A program made the translations under genes and the position numbers. Under the pieces are notes generated by a model, which did not search any database, was not told the DNA's origin, and saw only the letters and a program-made list of their open reading frames with translations. DNA of 64,000 nucleotides from Augochlora pura (taxonomy: Eukaryota; Arthropoda; Insecta; Hymenoptera; Halictidae): NCBI RefSeq assembly GCF_028453695.1, contig NC_135772.1, positions 19,277,412 to 19,341,411 on the forward strand, written 5' to 3'. How positions within the stretch are numbered: the stretch's first letter is position 1; each line of letters opens with the position of its first letter. This document shows positions 1 to 12,681 of the stretch, piece after piece.

Positions 1-1815
1 TAGACTGCGATACTTTTGTGCACAGTATTAAAATAAAGATTAAACGAAATGTTGCTGCCTATATTTATAACTTTTATAGATTGGTACCGTTTCGAAGTTG
101 AATTACATTTTCTACAAGGTTTCGCGTTTTGTTAATCTTTCAAATTATTCACGAGCGACTCGCATTGCAACGATATGCACCGACAACACCGAATAAGAGA
201 TTATGATTTCTACCGACGAAAAAACAACGGGTTTGCTTTCTCCTTAATGAACTAGAACGCGATCCGTTGCTTCAGATGTTAAGTAATTGCATTGAAAAAA
301 GCTGTACAATTAACGCGACTGTTACGCGTGAATATATTATTAAATAATAATAACGAATATTACGTTCTAATATACGAGTTACTATAGACAGAAATACATT
401 GTTTTACTTGCCATATATTGTTCATAAATATGTATTAACAATATAATTTATTCTCTCATAATTTTCTTTTTATTTCAGTCTATTTTCTTGCCTGAAATTG
501 CATTGCAGAAATAATTCTCAACAAAGCAATGCGTTTATAGGAGAACGCTCAATATTTAATGAATTAAATTCGAAACGTGAAACGACTGTAATGATTATTA
601 ATCTCGTATAAATATCCGCGACGAGCGAGAAATATTAAATCCGGTTGCCTCCGGTAGTACGTCGGGCACGCAGTTTTCTTTTTCATGCCACTGTTCAAAG
701 AGCAGGAATTTACCGTAGCGCGGTTATTAAAGCCTCACTTCGGTTCGACAACCCTACGGGCGCGATGCATTATTCATGTCAAAAATACGCTGCCTACGAA
801 CGCCGATTCTTTCCCATTCTATCGCCTTCGCCCGTAATACGCGCCGGCAATTAGTCTAATGCCATGTAAATTATTATCACGAGGGACAGGCGTCGACTCC
901 GCGGATCGGACGACACTTTTACGCCCCCGTTCTGTTCTCTTGGTGACGAAACGTGTTGTTGCCTAATAATTAGTCGCGGATTTCAATGCGTTCGCGTTGC
1001 AGTATAACACCGGAGATAATGGTGAAGCCGATGAAAGTTTCGCCAGGCTCTCGTTTTCATTTTTGTATCTACGTTAATTGCGCAATCGATAGTTTTTGTT
1101 CGAACTATTTACGCTTCAATGTGTGAAATAAAAATAAGTCTTTTCTCGTAGAAAACATTTTTCTATCTTATACAGAAATAATTAATAAACTGCGGATCTC
1201 TATATAATTCCAGCGCGTGTTAATTTAAATGAAATAATTTATTATCGATTGTTTAATTAGAAATTCAAAAACTTGTGTATTTGTAAAACTTTATATCTTC
1301 GTTTCTTTTTTATCGCGAGAACTTTAAAACATAAATGGCTTTAAAAATTGTGTTTAACTCAGTTTTCACGAGGCTAATATATTTGCATAAAAATTCGCGC
1401 CTGCTGATAAATTATTAATGGTTTGGTAAATATCGTAACTGATATGCAAAGCTCTTAACGAGCACTGCAAAAGTAACTGCGATCGAAACTAGTTCGCAAA
1501 TAAGTGTTTCGCGGCTTCCATTATACGATTCTTTCATGCGAGTCGACCTAATACGCTGTAACAGAAACAACAAGCATTGTGATCGGCGAAATATAGTTGA
1601 GAATACATCTTTGATTAGTTTTCTATATTGTATGCTGATACGAATCGTCTCGCTCTTTCCCTGAGAACGATCCGAGATCGAATATTAATGCACCTATGTT
1701 ACGAACAGAATATCACTTTCCTTTGCACCAGCCACTGTTTATTTATAACGTTATTTGTACGCTCGTGTTATCGGCATTTGACAGGAATGATAAAAAATTC
1801 AGGTAGAAAATAACG

Positions 1816-1923
1816 GAGAAATAGAGGTAAATATCGTTAGCTAGTAAAATAGAGAAATAGAAATAAATATTCGTAAAGAAAATAATAAAGAAATAGAGGT
1901 AAATATTGCTAAAAAAAAATAGC
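1816..1923. repeat. Three imperfect tandem copies of a 36-bp unit
   Basis: Units begin at 1816, 1852 and 1888 with the shared start RAGAAATAGARRTAAATAT. The spacing is exactly 36 bases each time, and the ends of the units diverge. It is AT-rich and has no coding frame. This is seen directly in the sequence and looks like a small minisatellite. Confidence 0.75.
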
Positions 1924-3370
1924 TGACGAATAGGTCCCCGAGTAAATATTATTACATCTGGATATTAACAATGCGAACGAAAATATTATTTGTTAGATCA
2001 CTGGCGCAACAGGAACTAAAATAATAAGATAGCCTTGGAATGATTGATTTGCTCCTCTCACGCGACACGAGCATGCTCGACGAATGTAATAAACTAATTT
2101 TAATAACCCGTTATATTTTTACAGAATCCGTAAAGGCGTATCCGCAACGATTAAAATTTTGTTCTTTTACCGTATTTCGTTTTCAATAGCGCACGATCTT
2201 AATCGCGTTACGAAAGGCATCTTTCTCTTTGGAAGTTCCTACAACCGATCACCTTGACACAGATTCGCTCACTCTTGCTCATAGAAATTGCACTTTAAGC
2301 ATAAACACGATATCCCCGACTTCGTCTTCTGTAATTGTTTCGAACGATTACGCGGCGGCGGCGTTTCCTCGTAAAGAGCACATTTTTCATCTCTCTGTAT
2401 CTGTCGCGTTCGAACAGGTTCCGTTAGGCCGCGTTATTCGCGCGCAATTACCGGCATCTGTCGTCCGAAGCTTGTCAAATGTTTACGTTTTTCAGTTCGC
2501 TCCGTAAAACGGTCCAATTTCTACGAATGTTTTTGCCAAGGCTTTTTTTTCGGTGTTTAAAACGATGCTAAATATAGAAAGATGGCTACGAGTTCTCGGG
2601 TGAAAAGAGCAACCCGAGGCTGCTGGAACTAAAAACCCGGTAGAAAGAAGTTTCACAATGTTGTGTCGAGTCGAATGCTGTTCCGTTACGGATGACGCAT
2701 TAATGAGTCGAATGACTATCTCCGCGAGAAACCGAGACGCGTGCATGGGCTGTGCTATGCGGATCGCGATTGCGATTGACGGTCGCGTGCACGATACTGT
2801 CGATAAATTAATAATATATCGACAAGACTCTTTACTTTGTAGTAAAATTGATTTTATAGTTAGCAAGTGTTGGGTAGCGAGGTTGGCATTATGGGCTAAA
2901 TTGAAACACATCGCGTAAAAGGATGTACATATTATAGGAAACTTGACCTGAAACATAACCTGACAATAAGATCCAAAACGAACATAACGGAACAAAGACG
3001 TATGCTGCTAACCACGGCAAAGGTATAGAGGGAACTGGGCAGACCACATGGCTACTATAGTTAATGTAATGAGTATAGTGCAGGTGTCTCGGCGCAAATC
3101 ACAGATTTCCAATGCAACTGTTCCACGATAAATAGATATTGCAAACGTAAACGGTTCTTCAAGGATGCAAATCTTTGGTAAGAATTTGATTAATATTAAT
3201 AGAAAAAATAAAATTGCTCACGATCTTTATTATCGAATAGTCGTCGATAAAAATTCGATAGCAATTCGCGCAGGAAAAATTCTGTTAACTAACAAGCGTT
3301 TTTAAATAGGTTAAATGGGAATGCAAAACATACGTTCAGGCAGATAAAGCCAATCTTCTCGTATCAGCGA

Positions 3371-3466
3371 ATAAACAGCGAAATAAACAAAAGTAAAAAA
3401 ACAAAAAATGAAACAAACCTAAAAAAACAAATGAAACAAAACTAACAAACAAGAAACGAAACAAAA
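3371..3466. repeat. A-rich low-complexity tract with AAACAA/GAAAC words
   Basis: About 95 bases made mostly of AAACAA, GAAACAAA and AAAAAAC words on the + strand, with almost no T. It looks like low-complexity sequence from slippage. No function can be assigned. Confidence 0.6.
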
Positions 3467-4124
3467 TGGAAATAAGTAAACAGACAAAAGTTCAATGTAA
3501 ATCGATGGTGTCGCTGTTAAATGTTGCCGAAGAAAAATTATTTAACAAAAAGAAACGTGTCACCGGGAAGATTCTATTCATAGCTGCAATATCATCCCTT
3601 ATCGCAGTTCCGCAGCTGCAGATTCTTGAACACGAAAGTCCTCCCACAATGAGCACCGGACGACGGAAGGTCAACCAAAATCAACTTTATCGTAACCCTC
3701 ATACCACTTGACAGATTATCAGAAACTGGCATGGAACAAACGTACTGGTCAGTGTAAAGAACGTTCTTTCTCGGCTCGCATACATTCGGCGTCGTCCGAA
3801 AAATTCTTCGATCGAGTGGATTACTAAAATTCTTTAAAATAATTCTCCAATTCTTCTGTTAAGATTCCCGTAGAGAGCCGTGGTTTAATTCGCATAGTTA
3901 CTGCGTGAAACAGGAGCTGTGATTACAATAGGATATTAAATGGATCGTGATAAGGATAATTAAACGTCGCAAGGATATTTGATCGCCGCAGGATAATTAC
4001 TCTATGTATTCCAGCAATAATTCTGGATTTATTCGATCGAACACGTGTCAAAGAGTTCGACCGATTTAAACACAGTAATAATAAAAAACGATCGACGATG
4101 TGACTCGGAGAGAATCGTCACGCC

Positions 4125-4706
4125 ATGAAGAAAATGCCAGGACAGTTGACCATGAGATGGTTGCCCAGTTGTTGCCTCTCTTGTTACCCACTTCATCGCA
4201 CTCGCGAGTTCCCGAACGTCGTTTTCTCGAAAGAAAGGATCTCCGATCCGGAAGAGAAGGAGCACATAGAGCTGCACAGAACAAGGTCCGACGATTCCTT
4301 AACAAAGAACGAAATTTTAACGAAATCAGACGCCAGCTTCGATATCACGGATCAGCTGAAATTCGCCGACACGTGGAAACTCAAGGAGAACATCCTGTCC
4401 TCGACTGATTACGACCCGAGAGAACGGAGATCCACGTCGAGGCTCGTGCTCGACGACTCGACGAACTCTGAAGCGAGACGAGGAAGTAATAGCGATTGGA
4501 AGCATGGTTCGGAAGGAAATCCGAAATCGCCGTCGTTCGAAGACGTTTTCCCGAAGTGCAGGATGAAGAAGATGAAGCAACATTCGTGGCCGTCTCCGCT
4601 CACCGACGTGTTCCCCAAGCGTTCGATCAGGATATCGAGAGGGGCTGGCTCGATGAACCATTGCGGAGGCAGAGCAAGTTGGTTGAACTTCGTCGAGGAC
4701 GATTGA
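4125..4706 (+). CDS. Coding block, possible alternative exon of bitesize
   Basis: An open frame of 193 codons starting at ATG 4125 and ending with TGA at 4704-4706. From about 4210 on, the residues are protein-like: acidic, serine-rich and polar, with G or C common at the third codon position, and two DVFPK motifs about 22 residues apart. No domain is recognised. It sits 0.6 kb upstream of a certain bitesize exon on the same strand. A possible donor (GGAA followed by GTAATA) at 4485/4486 leaves phase 1, which is exactly the phase needed by the exon at 5332. The block could therefore be spliced into bitesize, or read through to its own stop. The first 28 codons look less coding-like, so the true 5' border may be an acceptor near 4209 rather than the ATG. 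Its link to bitesize is inference from position and phase. Confidence 0.5.
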   Translation: MKKMPGQLTMRWLPSCCLSCYPLHRTREFPNVVFSKERISDPEEKEHIELHRTRSDDSLTKNEILTKSDASFDITDQLKFADTWKLKENILSSTDYDPRERRSTSRLVLDDSTNSEARRGSNSDWKHGSEGNPKSPSFEDVFPKCRMKKMKQHSWPSPLTDVFPKRSIRISRGAGSMNHCGGRASWLNFVEDD

Positions 4707-5175
4707 ACGGCCTCGTGGAGAAAATTTTTGTAAAGGAAAAAGTTACTTGAAATGACCTCAGGAATCTCCCATTTCCAGAATGCAAATGACTTTTGGGACA
4801 CCATTTATATAACTTATAATCTATTATCTATTATATCATTTCTAATTAATATCAAAGCGTTGATAATATTAACAAAACGAAAATATAAATTGGAAGAACA
4901 GGAACAGTAAAATTAATTTAGTTTCCTGTTTGGAAAAATGTTACAATTCTACGCTCAGTTAAACTTGCATTTATTTTACTATTCCGTATGCGTCTCGGAC
5001 TTCTCTATTGTTCGCACTGGTCTCAATTTAGTCTCGACTGGTTTTCTTATCGAATGACTATCAGATGTAGACTTAAAGTATTGAAATTTTAACTTGTCTG
5101 TTCCATTTTCAATTCCGAATGATAATTAATGTGGTAAAAATTTAATTGCGAGTAATTATAGGAAAATATTAAATA

Positions 5176-5220
5176 TTGAAATATTACAATATAAAATAAA
5201 TTGAAATATTACAATATAAA
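5176..5220. repeat. Direct repeat of a 20-base AT-rich word, 25-base period
   Basis: The same 20 bases (TTGAAATATTACAATATAAA) occur at 5176-5195 and 5201-5220, separated by five bases. It lies in the intron ahead of the bitesize exon at 5332. It is probably a local slippage duplication. Confidence 0.7.
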
Positions 5221-5331
5221 TATAACATTTCATAAAATTCTAATTAGCGAAGAAAGAGCCGTGTATTAAAATCAATATAATTACATAAACGATAGAGAAC
5301 TAACTCGGAATATTTAATTACGTTGCTATAG

Positions 5332-8300
5332 ATGATGGTAGCAGCTTGTCAGAAGCCTGCAGCACTCCCATCATCGGCGCAGGATCCAGAACAGGTTCGA
5401 ATCCAGTGATGGACGTAGACGACATGGACCAGGGACTGCATTCGGGTCATCTTGCCACCCGAGGATCCTTATCTAGTCTTGGGGTATGTACAATCAATTA
5501 AAACATTTACCAAAGTGATATATCATCTGTTCGATTTAAATTCTAATTAAGATAATAATAACGGTGTCGTTATCACCACGTGTGCACCTGATCATACGAA
5601 AGACTCGTTCAACCACCATTTTGCACATTTGCATAAAAAAAATGCCAACAAAAACTGTCGGTGACGTTTACTTCTTGTAAGCACACGTGTTATACAACGC
5701 GATAAATAATAAAACGTAAATGAACGACAGCGAAATTATGATTCACGTTTTTGCTATAGAATTTCTCGCTTGGAAGTTTTTCATAATTTTTTACACCAGG
5801 AAAACGTCATTTCTCGAGGAATCTTTTCCTAGAATTAAATTGGTATTATTATTACTTTCTGGAATAAAATTTATATTATTATTGCTACTTCCTAAAATTA
5901 AAATAGTACTTTATTATATCATTAGTGAATTTTCAAAGTGATATTCATCATTTATTTCGACACAAATAATAAAATAAATAAGAACGCAAAAAGTACACCG
6001 CTTCGAACATCTGAATTACGACGATTCTCGTGTGGGCAGCTAGAATAAATCGTCACGCACGAAACGTGGACGGTGCTACATAAAATAATCGGCGTGCGTA
6101 TGCGATTTAGTAGACACTTGCTAACGGTACAACCGTATTGCGTAATATACGTCGACGGTCACGTATACCCGCCGTTACGTGGGCGTGCATTTTAAGAAGA
6201 AATTTTCGCCGATCGAATAAGTCAATCGGACTTTTTAGCCGAGCCACGGAGTTCACTGTGCCATTACGTATATGCTAACAAACGAAACGGACACACGCTG
6301 CACCCGTGACTCATCTATGAATTTTTTAAATAATGCTATTGGAGCTCCAGATCACAGCTCCGAGATAAGCGTCTATCTCGCGCACGGACTGTCAGTGCCA
6401 GTGTTTGAACTGACTTGACTCGGGACTGTTGTTATTAATGGATTTTCAAAGTACAGAGCGGCTCGTAAGTGTCAATAGATCGAGAGCAAAGCCTAAAATC
6501 GCCATTTCGTTGTTTCTTAGCTTCCGCGTGATTTCGGAGTACCGTTTATTGTGTAGAGACACCCTTTAGAATTGATTTTGGTTACTTTTGGAAGCTGTTT
6601 AGTTCTGTGATTTTCTATGAAATTTATTTATATATTTTTATATTATCATATATTTGTATATTTATTTATTAATAATAATTTGTTATTTTTCAGGCGCGCT
6701 CGGATTCAATGGCGTCGGTTTACAGCGGCGCCGGAGAGGGCCGGTGCTGTCGTTCGGTGGCCGTCACCGGGGAAGTCGAGTTCGCGTTGCAATACGATTA
6801 CAAGCACCTTACGTTCGAGGTGCACGTAACGAAATGCAAGAATCTTGCTCCCGTTGATGTGAAACGCAAACGATCCGATCCGTAAGTAACCGAGGACTTA
6901 TTTCACCACATTGCTTCCCGTTTCGCACTAAGCCACGCGCATGTTCTCTTCCCATAAAGAAAACTATCAGCTTCTTTTTCCATTTTCGGTAATCGAACCG
7001 TGTTCTTGAAAATATTTTTATTGAATATATATTTCAGTAGGAAATATTACTATTACATTTTATTAAATTAATATTAGACGTAGAATATATTTTATTACGC
7101 AACGAATTGTTACAGTTTAGAGAAACAGTGATCGTGCTGTTATACAGTTCGTTATAGTTTGTAATTCAAAAGAAAACACCTGAACCAGACTGCAACTTAT
7201 TTTTAATATTGTTCTTTAACGGAGATTTTTATAATAATTATTTCGAGACGAAAAACGTTCAGAGTTTTCATAAATAACGTTTACTCTGAAAAAAGTCGAT
7301 TGAAACAAGATTCAGAGAAGAAGAAATCTTCGGAGTACAAACTATAACGTATCAATGATCTGTGTCTTTCAAATTACTAATTATCTTGTCACTTTATAAA
7401 TAGTTACTGCCAATTTATAGGAGCAGTTTACACGTTAGTACAATTTTTTCTTGAAGGTACAGTGTGGAGCTATACTGTAGTACATATTCTGTATATGTAA
7501 ATATTTTTTAAAAAAATGCATGAGCATAGTCAAGAATTATTTAATAGTTTAGAGCGTATAAAAATGTTTGAAGATCGTTTGATAGAGATTATTATGATCA
7601 TTATTTTGTAGGACTTTAATTTCATCGAGTTTTTGTAAAATTAAAATCTGCATGAACACCCCTAATCAAGATTGCCAAGTATATTACATTCTATGTCTCT
7701 CTGTTTTTACAATATATAAGCTCAAAAGTAAATAGAAATGAAAAATGCGAGGGAAACTATTCAATGCAAAAAAAATTACTGTTACAAAATTACTGTAATT
7801 ATTTCAAAATAGTTTAAGCACTCGAATGGCAATGTTTTCGTATCCACGGCTCGAAATCATCCCACTGTACCATTCAATAATAATCGTTATCAAAACCCTT
7901 TACGAATGGCAATAAGAACCAATCTTTTTCATCAGGTACGTGAAAGTCTACCTGCTGCCGGACAAGTCGAAGAGCGGCAAACGGAAGACCAAAGTGAAGA
8001 AGCACACCTTGAATCCGGAATTCAACGAAACGCTGAAGGTAAGCTTATACTCGACATTTATTCACCTGTCGTTACTAGTGGAGGTACAAGGCAACTAAAT
8101 ATCACAATAATATTTCAGTTCCATATGAGTCTGAGCGGCCTGGAGACCAGAACACTATGGCTGACGGTTTGGCATTCGGACATGTTTGGACGCAACGATT
8201 TCCTCGGGGAAGTGCGAATGCCCTTGGAGAATAAAATCTTCGACGATCCTACCCCGAAGTGGTACCCACTTCAAGAGAGAGTGAGTCCTTCATCATCATT

Positions 8301-9194
8301 ATCATATTCGGTAGTAATCATTGGTTCGGTTAATTAATGATAACAAATCAATTTTAGACGGAACCATTCGACGATCCCATCGCGTACAAAGGCGAAGTAA
8401 TCGTCGGTCTGAAGTTCGTGCCGCCGGATCCAACGCAACAGGACCGCGAGCGAGAAATTGGATCAGATCGAACTGCTTCGAAGTGGAAGAAGAATTGGAG
8501 CCGCGGAGCGTTGCACGTGCTCGTGAAAGAGGCGAGAAACCTGCAAACCAGGGGAAAGAATTCTGGCACGTGTGATCCATTTTGTAAAAGGTATTTTGTT
8601 CAATTCGACACTATATAAAATAGAAATATTCCTGATCCGTTGTTTAAAATAGAAATTAAATGAAAATGTATTTTAGTTGTAATGCGACAAATTGATTATC
8701 AATTTCTGAATTTTTTTCAGTTACTTACTACCTGACAAAGGTCGTTCAGGAAAACAAAAGACTGGAGTGGTTCGCAGATCTGGTGGTTCACCAGTATGGG
8801 GTCACACTTTTATTTATAAAGACGTGAGTCTGCAGGAATTGGCAGAACGTGGCCTGGAATTGACAGTCTGGGATCACGATCGCATCGCTAGCAATGAATT
8901 TTTGGGCGGAGTTCGATTTAATCTAGGAACAGGTATACCCTATGAGATTTAACAATTGAATAAAATTTACTTCAAATAATGTTACGAAATAATTGTCATT
9001 GAATTGTCATTGTTTAAACGATGTGAATGAAATTTTTAGGGAAACATTATGGAAAGCCGGTAGATTGGATGGACGCCACTGGTCGCGAGCTATCGCTATG
9101 GCAAAGCATGATCGAGAGACCCAACTTCTGGGTGGAGGGTGCTGTCACGCTAAGGCCAAATCTGCACAATCATGGGAAGAACAACGGCACTTAG
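5332..9194 (+). CDS. btsz: Bitesize/synaptotagmin-like protein, C-terminal part with two C2 domains
   Basis: Seven exons can be joined in frame: 5332-5483, 6694-6881, 7936-8038, 8119-8280, 8358-8590, 8721-8932 and 9040-9194 (stop TAG 9192-9194). They encode about 401 residues, and the N-terminus lies upstream. A serine-rich linker leads to C2A (from GEVEFALQYDY, with SDPYVKVYLLPDK) and then C2B (CDPFCKSYLLPDKG, WGHTFIYKDV). The protein ends WVEGAVTLRPN plus a short tail. Synaptotagmin-like proteins bind phospholipids through tandem C2 domains and act in membrane trafficking; Drosophila bitesize is needed for apical actin and junction organisation. Acidic calcium ligands are only partly kept: in C2A one loop-3 Asp is replaced by His (TVWHSD), and in C2B the loop-1 pattern is incomplete. 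Binding may therefore be weakly calcium-dependent or independent. The family assignment is firm from the C2 sequences; bitesize rather than another Slp is inferred because insects have one such gene. Confidence 0.9.
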
Positions 9195-12100
9195 ACACCA
9201 CAGCGATGAATTTCACCATGTTTCAGCGACAGAATGATATCGCGTATCAATGGAATTGCAAACGATTCGGCCTAGGCTAACCGAACTGTACATACGTGGC
9301 CTGTATTAACTGCGGCAAACGGTGAATGAGATCGATATGTGATTCCCGGAGATTGGAAATTAGTGCCTTTTAGGAGCATCGTATCCTGTCCAGGACACAG
9401 TCTGAAATTTCTAATGATCGTACGCCGTTGGCGACACACCATTTCGCAACGCGATTGTTGCCAATATTGGCGCACCGCCGCCAGGTACTTACCTAATTTA
9501 AATTTACGAATAGAATCGGACCTTCATTTATTCAGTTAGTATACTTTACATTCACGTCGAGTTTAATTTGTACATGATATCGTAAACCGTTCTAGTTCTA
9601 TTGTAGCTTTTATTTGATAAGTGTCTTGTTCTCACGTTTTAAGTTTCTCTATGCGAAGAACTACACGATATACATATACAGAGTATTAAAGATACATATT
9701 ATAGTACTTATATGGTACATGGAACATATTATATCGAGAGAAAAAAAAATGTTGATAAACATAGAAGCAACTTAAAAAGTTGAATCGTCTGGTGTTCCCT
9801 ACTTGGTACCATTCATCTTTTATTTGCAGGTTTCTAAACAAATAATTGACTAGTAATTTTCTTGGTACACTTAGGTGAAACACCTTACATAAACAAATTT
9901 ATGTAATCCGAGGTTCTTTTATTTAATATGTTCTGTCCTGTACCGCATAAGTACTGAATGATTTTTTTTTAACGATCTGTATACTTATTATTACGTCGTG
10001 CCTATCACGTTCTTTCGTGTCGTTCTTTCATTACTTTTTCTACCCTCGGTGTCTATGTCCCATTTCTGCGAAGTACGAGAAATCCCGACCAGGTAAAGAA
10101 CGATCAATTTCTATGAGCGTTGGGGTTTGGCGCGCAGAATCGTGCAATATGTTGAAGGTTACGCAGGTACACTTAACTTCGTCCTCCTCCGATAAGTTCG
10201 ATGATAGTAGATGATTACGTGACATTTCTTTACCGGCGTCCGTCCAACCGTGAGACGAGATGACCAATCGAGTATTTACGGTACATGAGCATTCTTCGTG
10301 GCCAAGTGTGTGTTACTCACGAAAAATGAACAGAAAAGATGGGAAGAGGTAATTAATGCCACTGCGTTCCAAATATTCACTTCTCATTGATTCTTGTTTC
10401 TACATTATCTTTAACGTGAAAGATATGATCAAAAATTTATTATTTTGTTTCTGGTAAAACATTTCATTGATATTTTTGTGAAATATCGTTAATAGTTGTT
10501 TATGTATGGAACATGGTTAATTAAAGTGAAAGAAGATGCAACGTTTGGAACGTGATGGCCATTGTGAACACTTTCCTTTCTTGGAGAGAAAGATGCTTCC
10601 AGTGTTGTACAATACTCTGAACATTTTTTCTTGCGTCGAACATTGCCAAGTGAACGGAACGGTATATTTAAGAAATTAAATATGACCGGTTCCCAGTACT
10701 TAACCATGTATCCATATAAATGTTATATTTATACATTCTCGTAGAATTAATAAGAGCGTGGTAGCAATGGGGGTTCGGAACGAGCCTCTGTCAATGCTGG
10801 AACTCGTAAGAGACGGGTGTCTTATGTACAGGCAGTTCTCAGTTTCGAAGTAAGATCGATGAGGATCATTTTTAATAATTTCAAAAATACATACATATAA
10901 ATACAACAAACAATGGTCAAGTGATTTTTCATTACCTTGTACATAGTCATTGGATGTTTCACTTTCCGATTCAACTACGCCAGAGGGTTGTAATTGGTCG
11001 TTTTACTCTGTTGTACCTTTCCGGTCCCACATCCGGTATTTACACGTCAGCTGTATTTGTCTCCTCGAAACGGTCGAAAAAGTGTTGTCCGGTTCATGTT
11101 TTTATTTTTCTATGTAATCGTCGCCAATGTTCCAATTTTTGACAAGATAGGGAAGTGACATTTTGCGTCACATTTTTTAATATAATAAAAAAATTGTCGG
11201 CCATGATACAAGTAATTCTCGTAAAAGTAGAGACTTTCCTTATGAATTACAAATGTGATACAGTAGAAAATTTGTAGGTCGTTGCTATTAAACTGTTACG
11301 TACACAAATTCCTACACTTCCAATATAGAATTTCATTAAATACCTAATCCTTCGGGATGGAACGTGATATCGAGCACTGCCTGTATGTATTTGCCACAAG
11401 TAGACGAATCAGTTGCGAAATACTGATGCACGAGGAATATTTGTAATTCGTGTATTCGGGCGTTCTCGATAAAATGGATCAGGAAGTTGATATACTTAAC
11501 AAAATTTGGTATTTTATACTTCACCAAACACTCAAAGAGGTTTAACCAATTTCATGGTTTATAATAACTTTCCTAAGCTGTCGGATTTGATGAGAAAATC
11601 AACGTAACTCGATCGAGCATAATCCAAAATGTACTTAATAAAAATAATCGAATGGGGGCCCAAATAGATCCAAAGATTGCTGTGTCTATACAGTCGAGAG
11701 AAACGTCTATCTTCTTGGCGTTTAAACTGTAAAATTCATCCCAGATACAGGGTTAACGAAATCGAAAATGCAAACTGCCTTCGATGCACGTTCACACGAG
11801 ATTTGCACTGCCAGATGGAACGTGCGGCTACGCACTTTGAAACGTGCATTCAAATTGAGTTTGATTATCCGTTCAGTGGACGTGTTCATCGAAAGCCAGA
11901 GATAATTCTTTGTGCATTAAGGACCAATGTAACGCTAAATTAACAGTAAAAGTCAATAGCATGAAGGAGAGGCCTGTTAACACATTGTGGCCCACTGTTA
12001 CTTATAAGTAAGCATCCCCCTTTAACGCTTAGATCCAGCGTTTCGAACGCGTCATCGGACAACTCAGTTGTCGGATATTATCGAAGGTCATTTAGAGTGC

Positions 12101-12681
12101 AATAACGAGATAGGATTATAAATACAAACAACTGCCTAAATCGAACTAAATAACATCAGAGATGTTTGTAAACAGACTTTACCGAAATTTTTCTATATAA
12201 ACTCGCGTATACGGACTATAATGAACATATTCGAGTTACGCATCTGTCCATCTCTGTTCCCGAACACTAAACGCTTGGAACAATGTGTGACGCTCCTTTA
12301 AAGTACGTTAGGAAATAGAATTAAACGCCTACTTACAATATGTCTCATACATCGTTGTACATGATAATAAAAATTTTATACGTTTATTTATTTTGAATTA
12401 TGCTTTAATATGTAAGTACATACGTATAGCACATAATACAAAAGGAAGAATAACAATGTATAAAAACGTAACGATCGATTATAAAGTAATAAGTAAAAAA
12501 CACACGGGGGTCAGGCACGTAAATCGGATCCGAGTATACCGAGCACTACATATAAAAATAAGGTATAATTTGTGCTACAGCTTTACATGGTAGTCACTCT
12601 ACGTTCCTAACTGCTGTTTTCTGTTTTATTAGAAACACATGACGGTAACTTATTTACGAAGAAAGTTTTCCAGGCACTCGT
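9195..12681. other. Gene-free stretch between convergent btsz and LRMDA; likely 3'UTR plus intergenic
   Basis: No exon with coding character was found on either strand over 3.5 kb. The btsz stop (+) and the LRMDA stop (-) face each other across it. Part of the left side is probably a long btsz 3'UTR, but no single polyadenylation signal can be chosen with confidence. Confidence 0.55.

Larger units (their letters stand above)
1..4103. other. No recognised gene; AT-rich intronic or intergenic DNA
   Basis: I see no convincing coding exon on either strand here. The longest open frame (2492-2995, - strand) lacks an ATG and coding-like codon use. The stretch holds a three-unit tandem repeat and an A-rich tract, listed separately. 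It may be intron of the bitesize gene, whose N-terminal exons are not seen in the window. Confidence 0.5.

Noticed and set aside
2492..2995. 167-codon open frame on the - strand, the longest in the first 4 kb
   Set aside because: It begins with TTG rather than ATG, shows no domain or coding-like codon use, and its composition is that of random AT-rich DNA.
4496..4750. Open frame overlapping the 4125-4706 coding block in another frame
   Set aside because: It is rich in Arg and lacks the balanced composition of the 4125 frame. It is most likely a shadow of that frame in GC-rich DNA.
5394..5404. GGTTCGAATCC, a perfect tRNA B-box sequence
   Set aside because: It is part of a bitesize coding exon, and no cloverleaf or A box can be formed around it.
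11677..11943. 88-codon open frame on the + strand downstream of bitesize
   Set aside because: It starts with TTG, has no recognised motif and lies where a long 3'UTR is expected.
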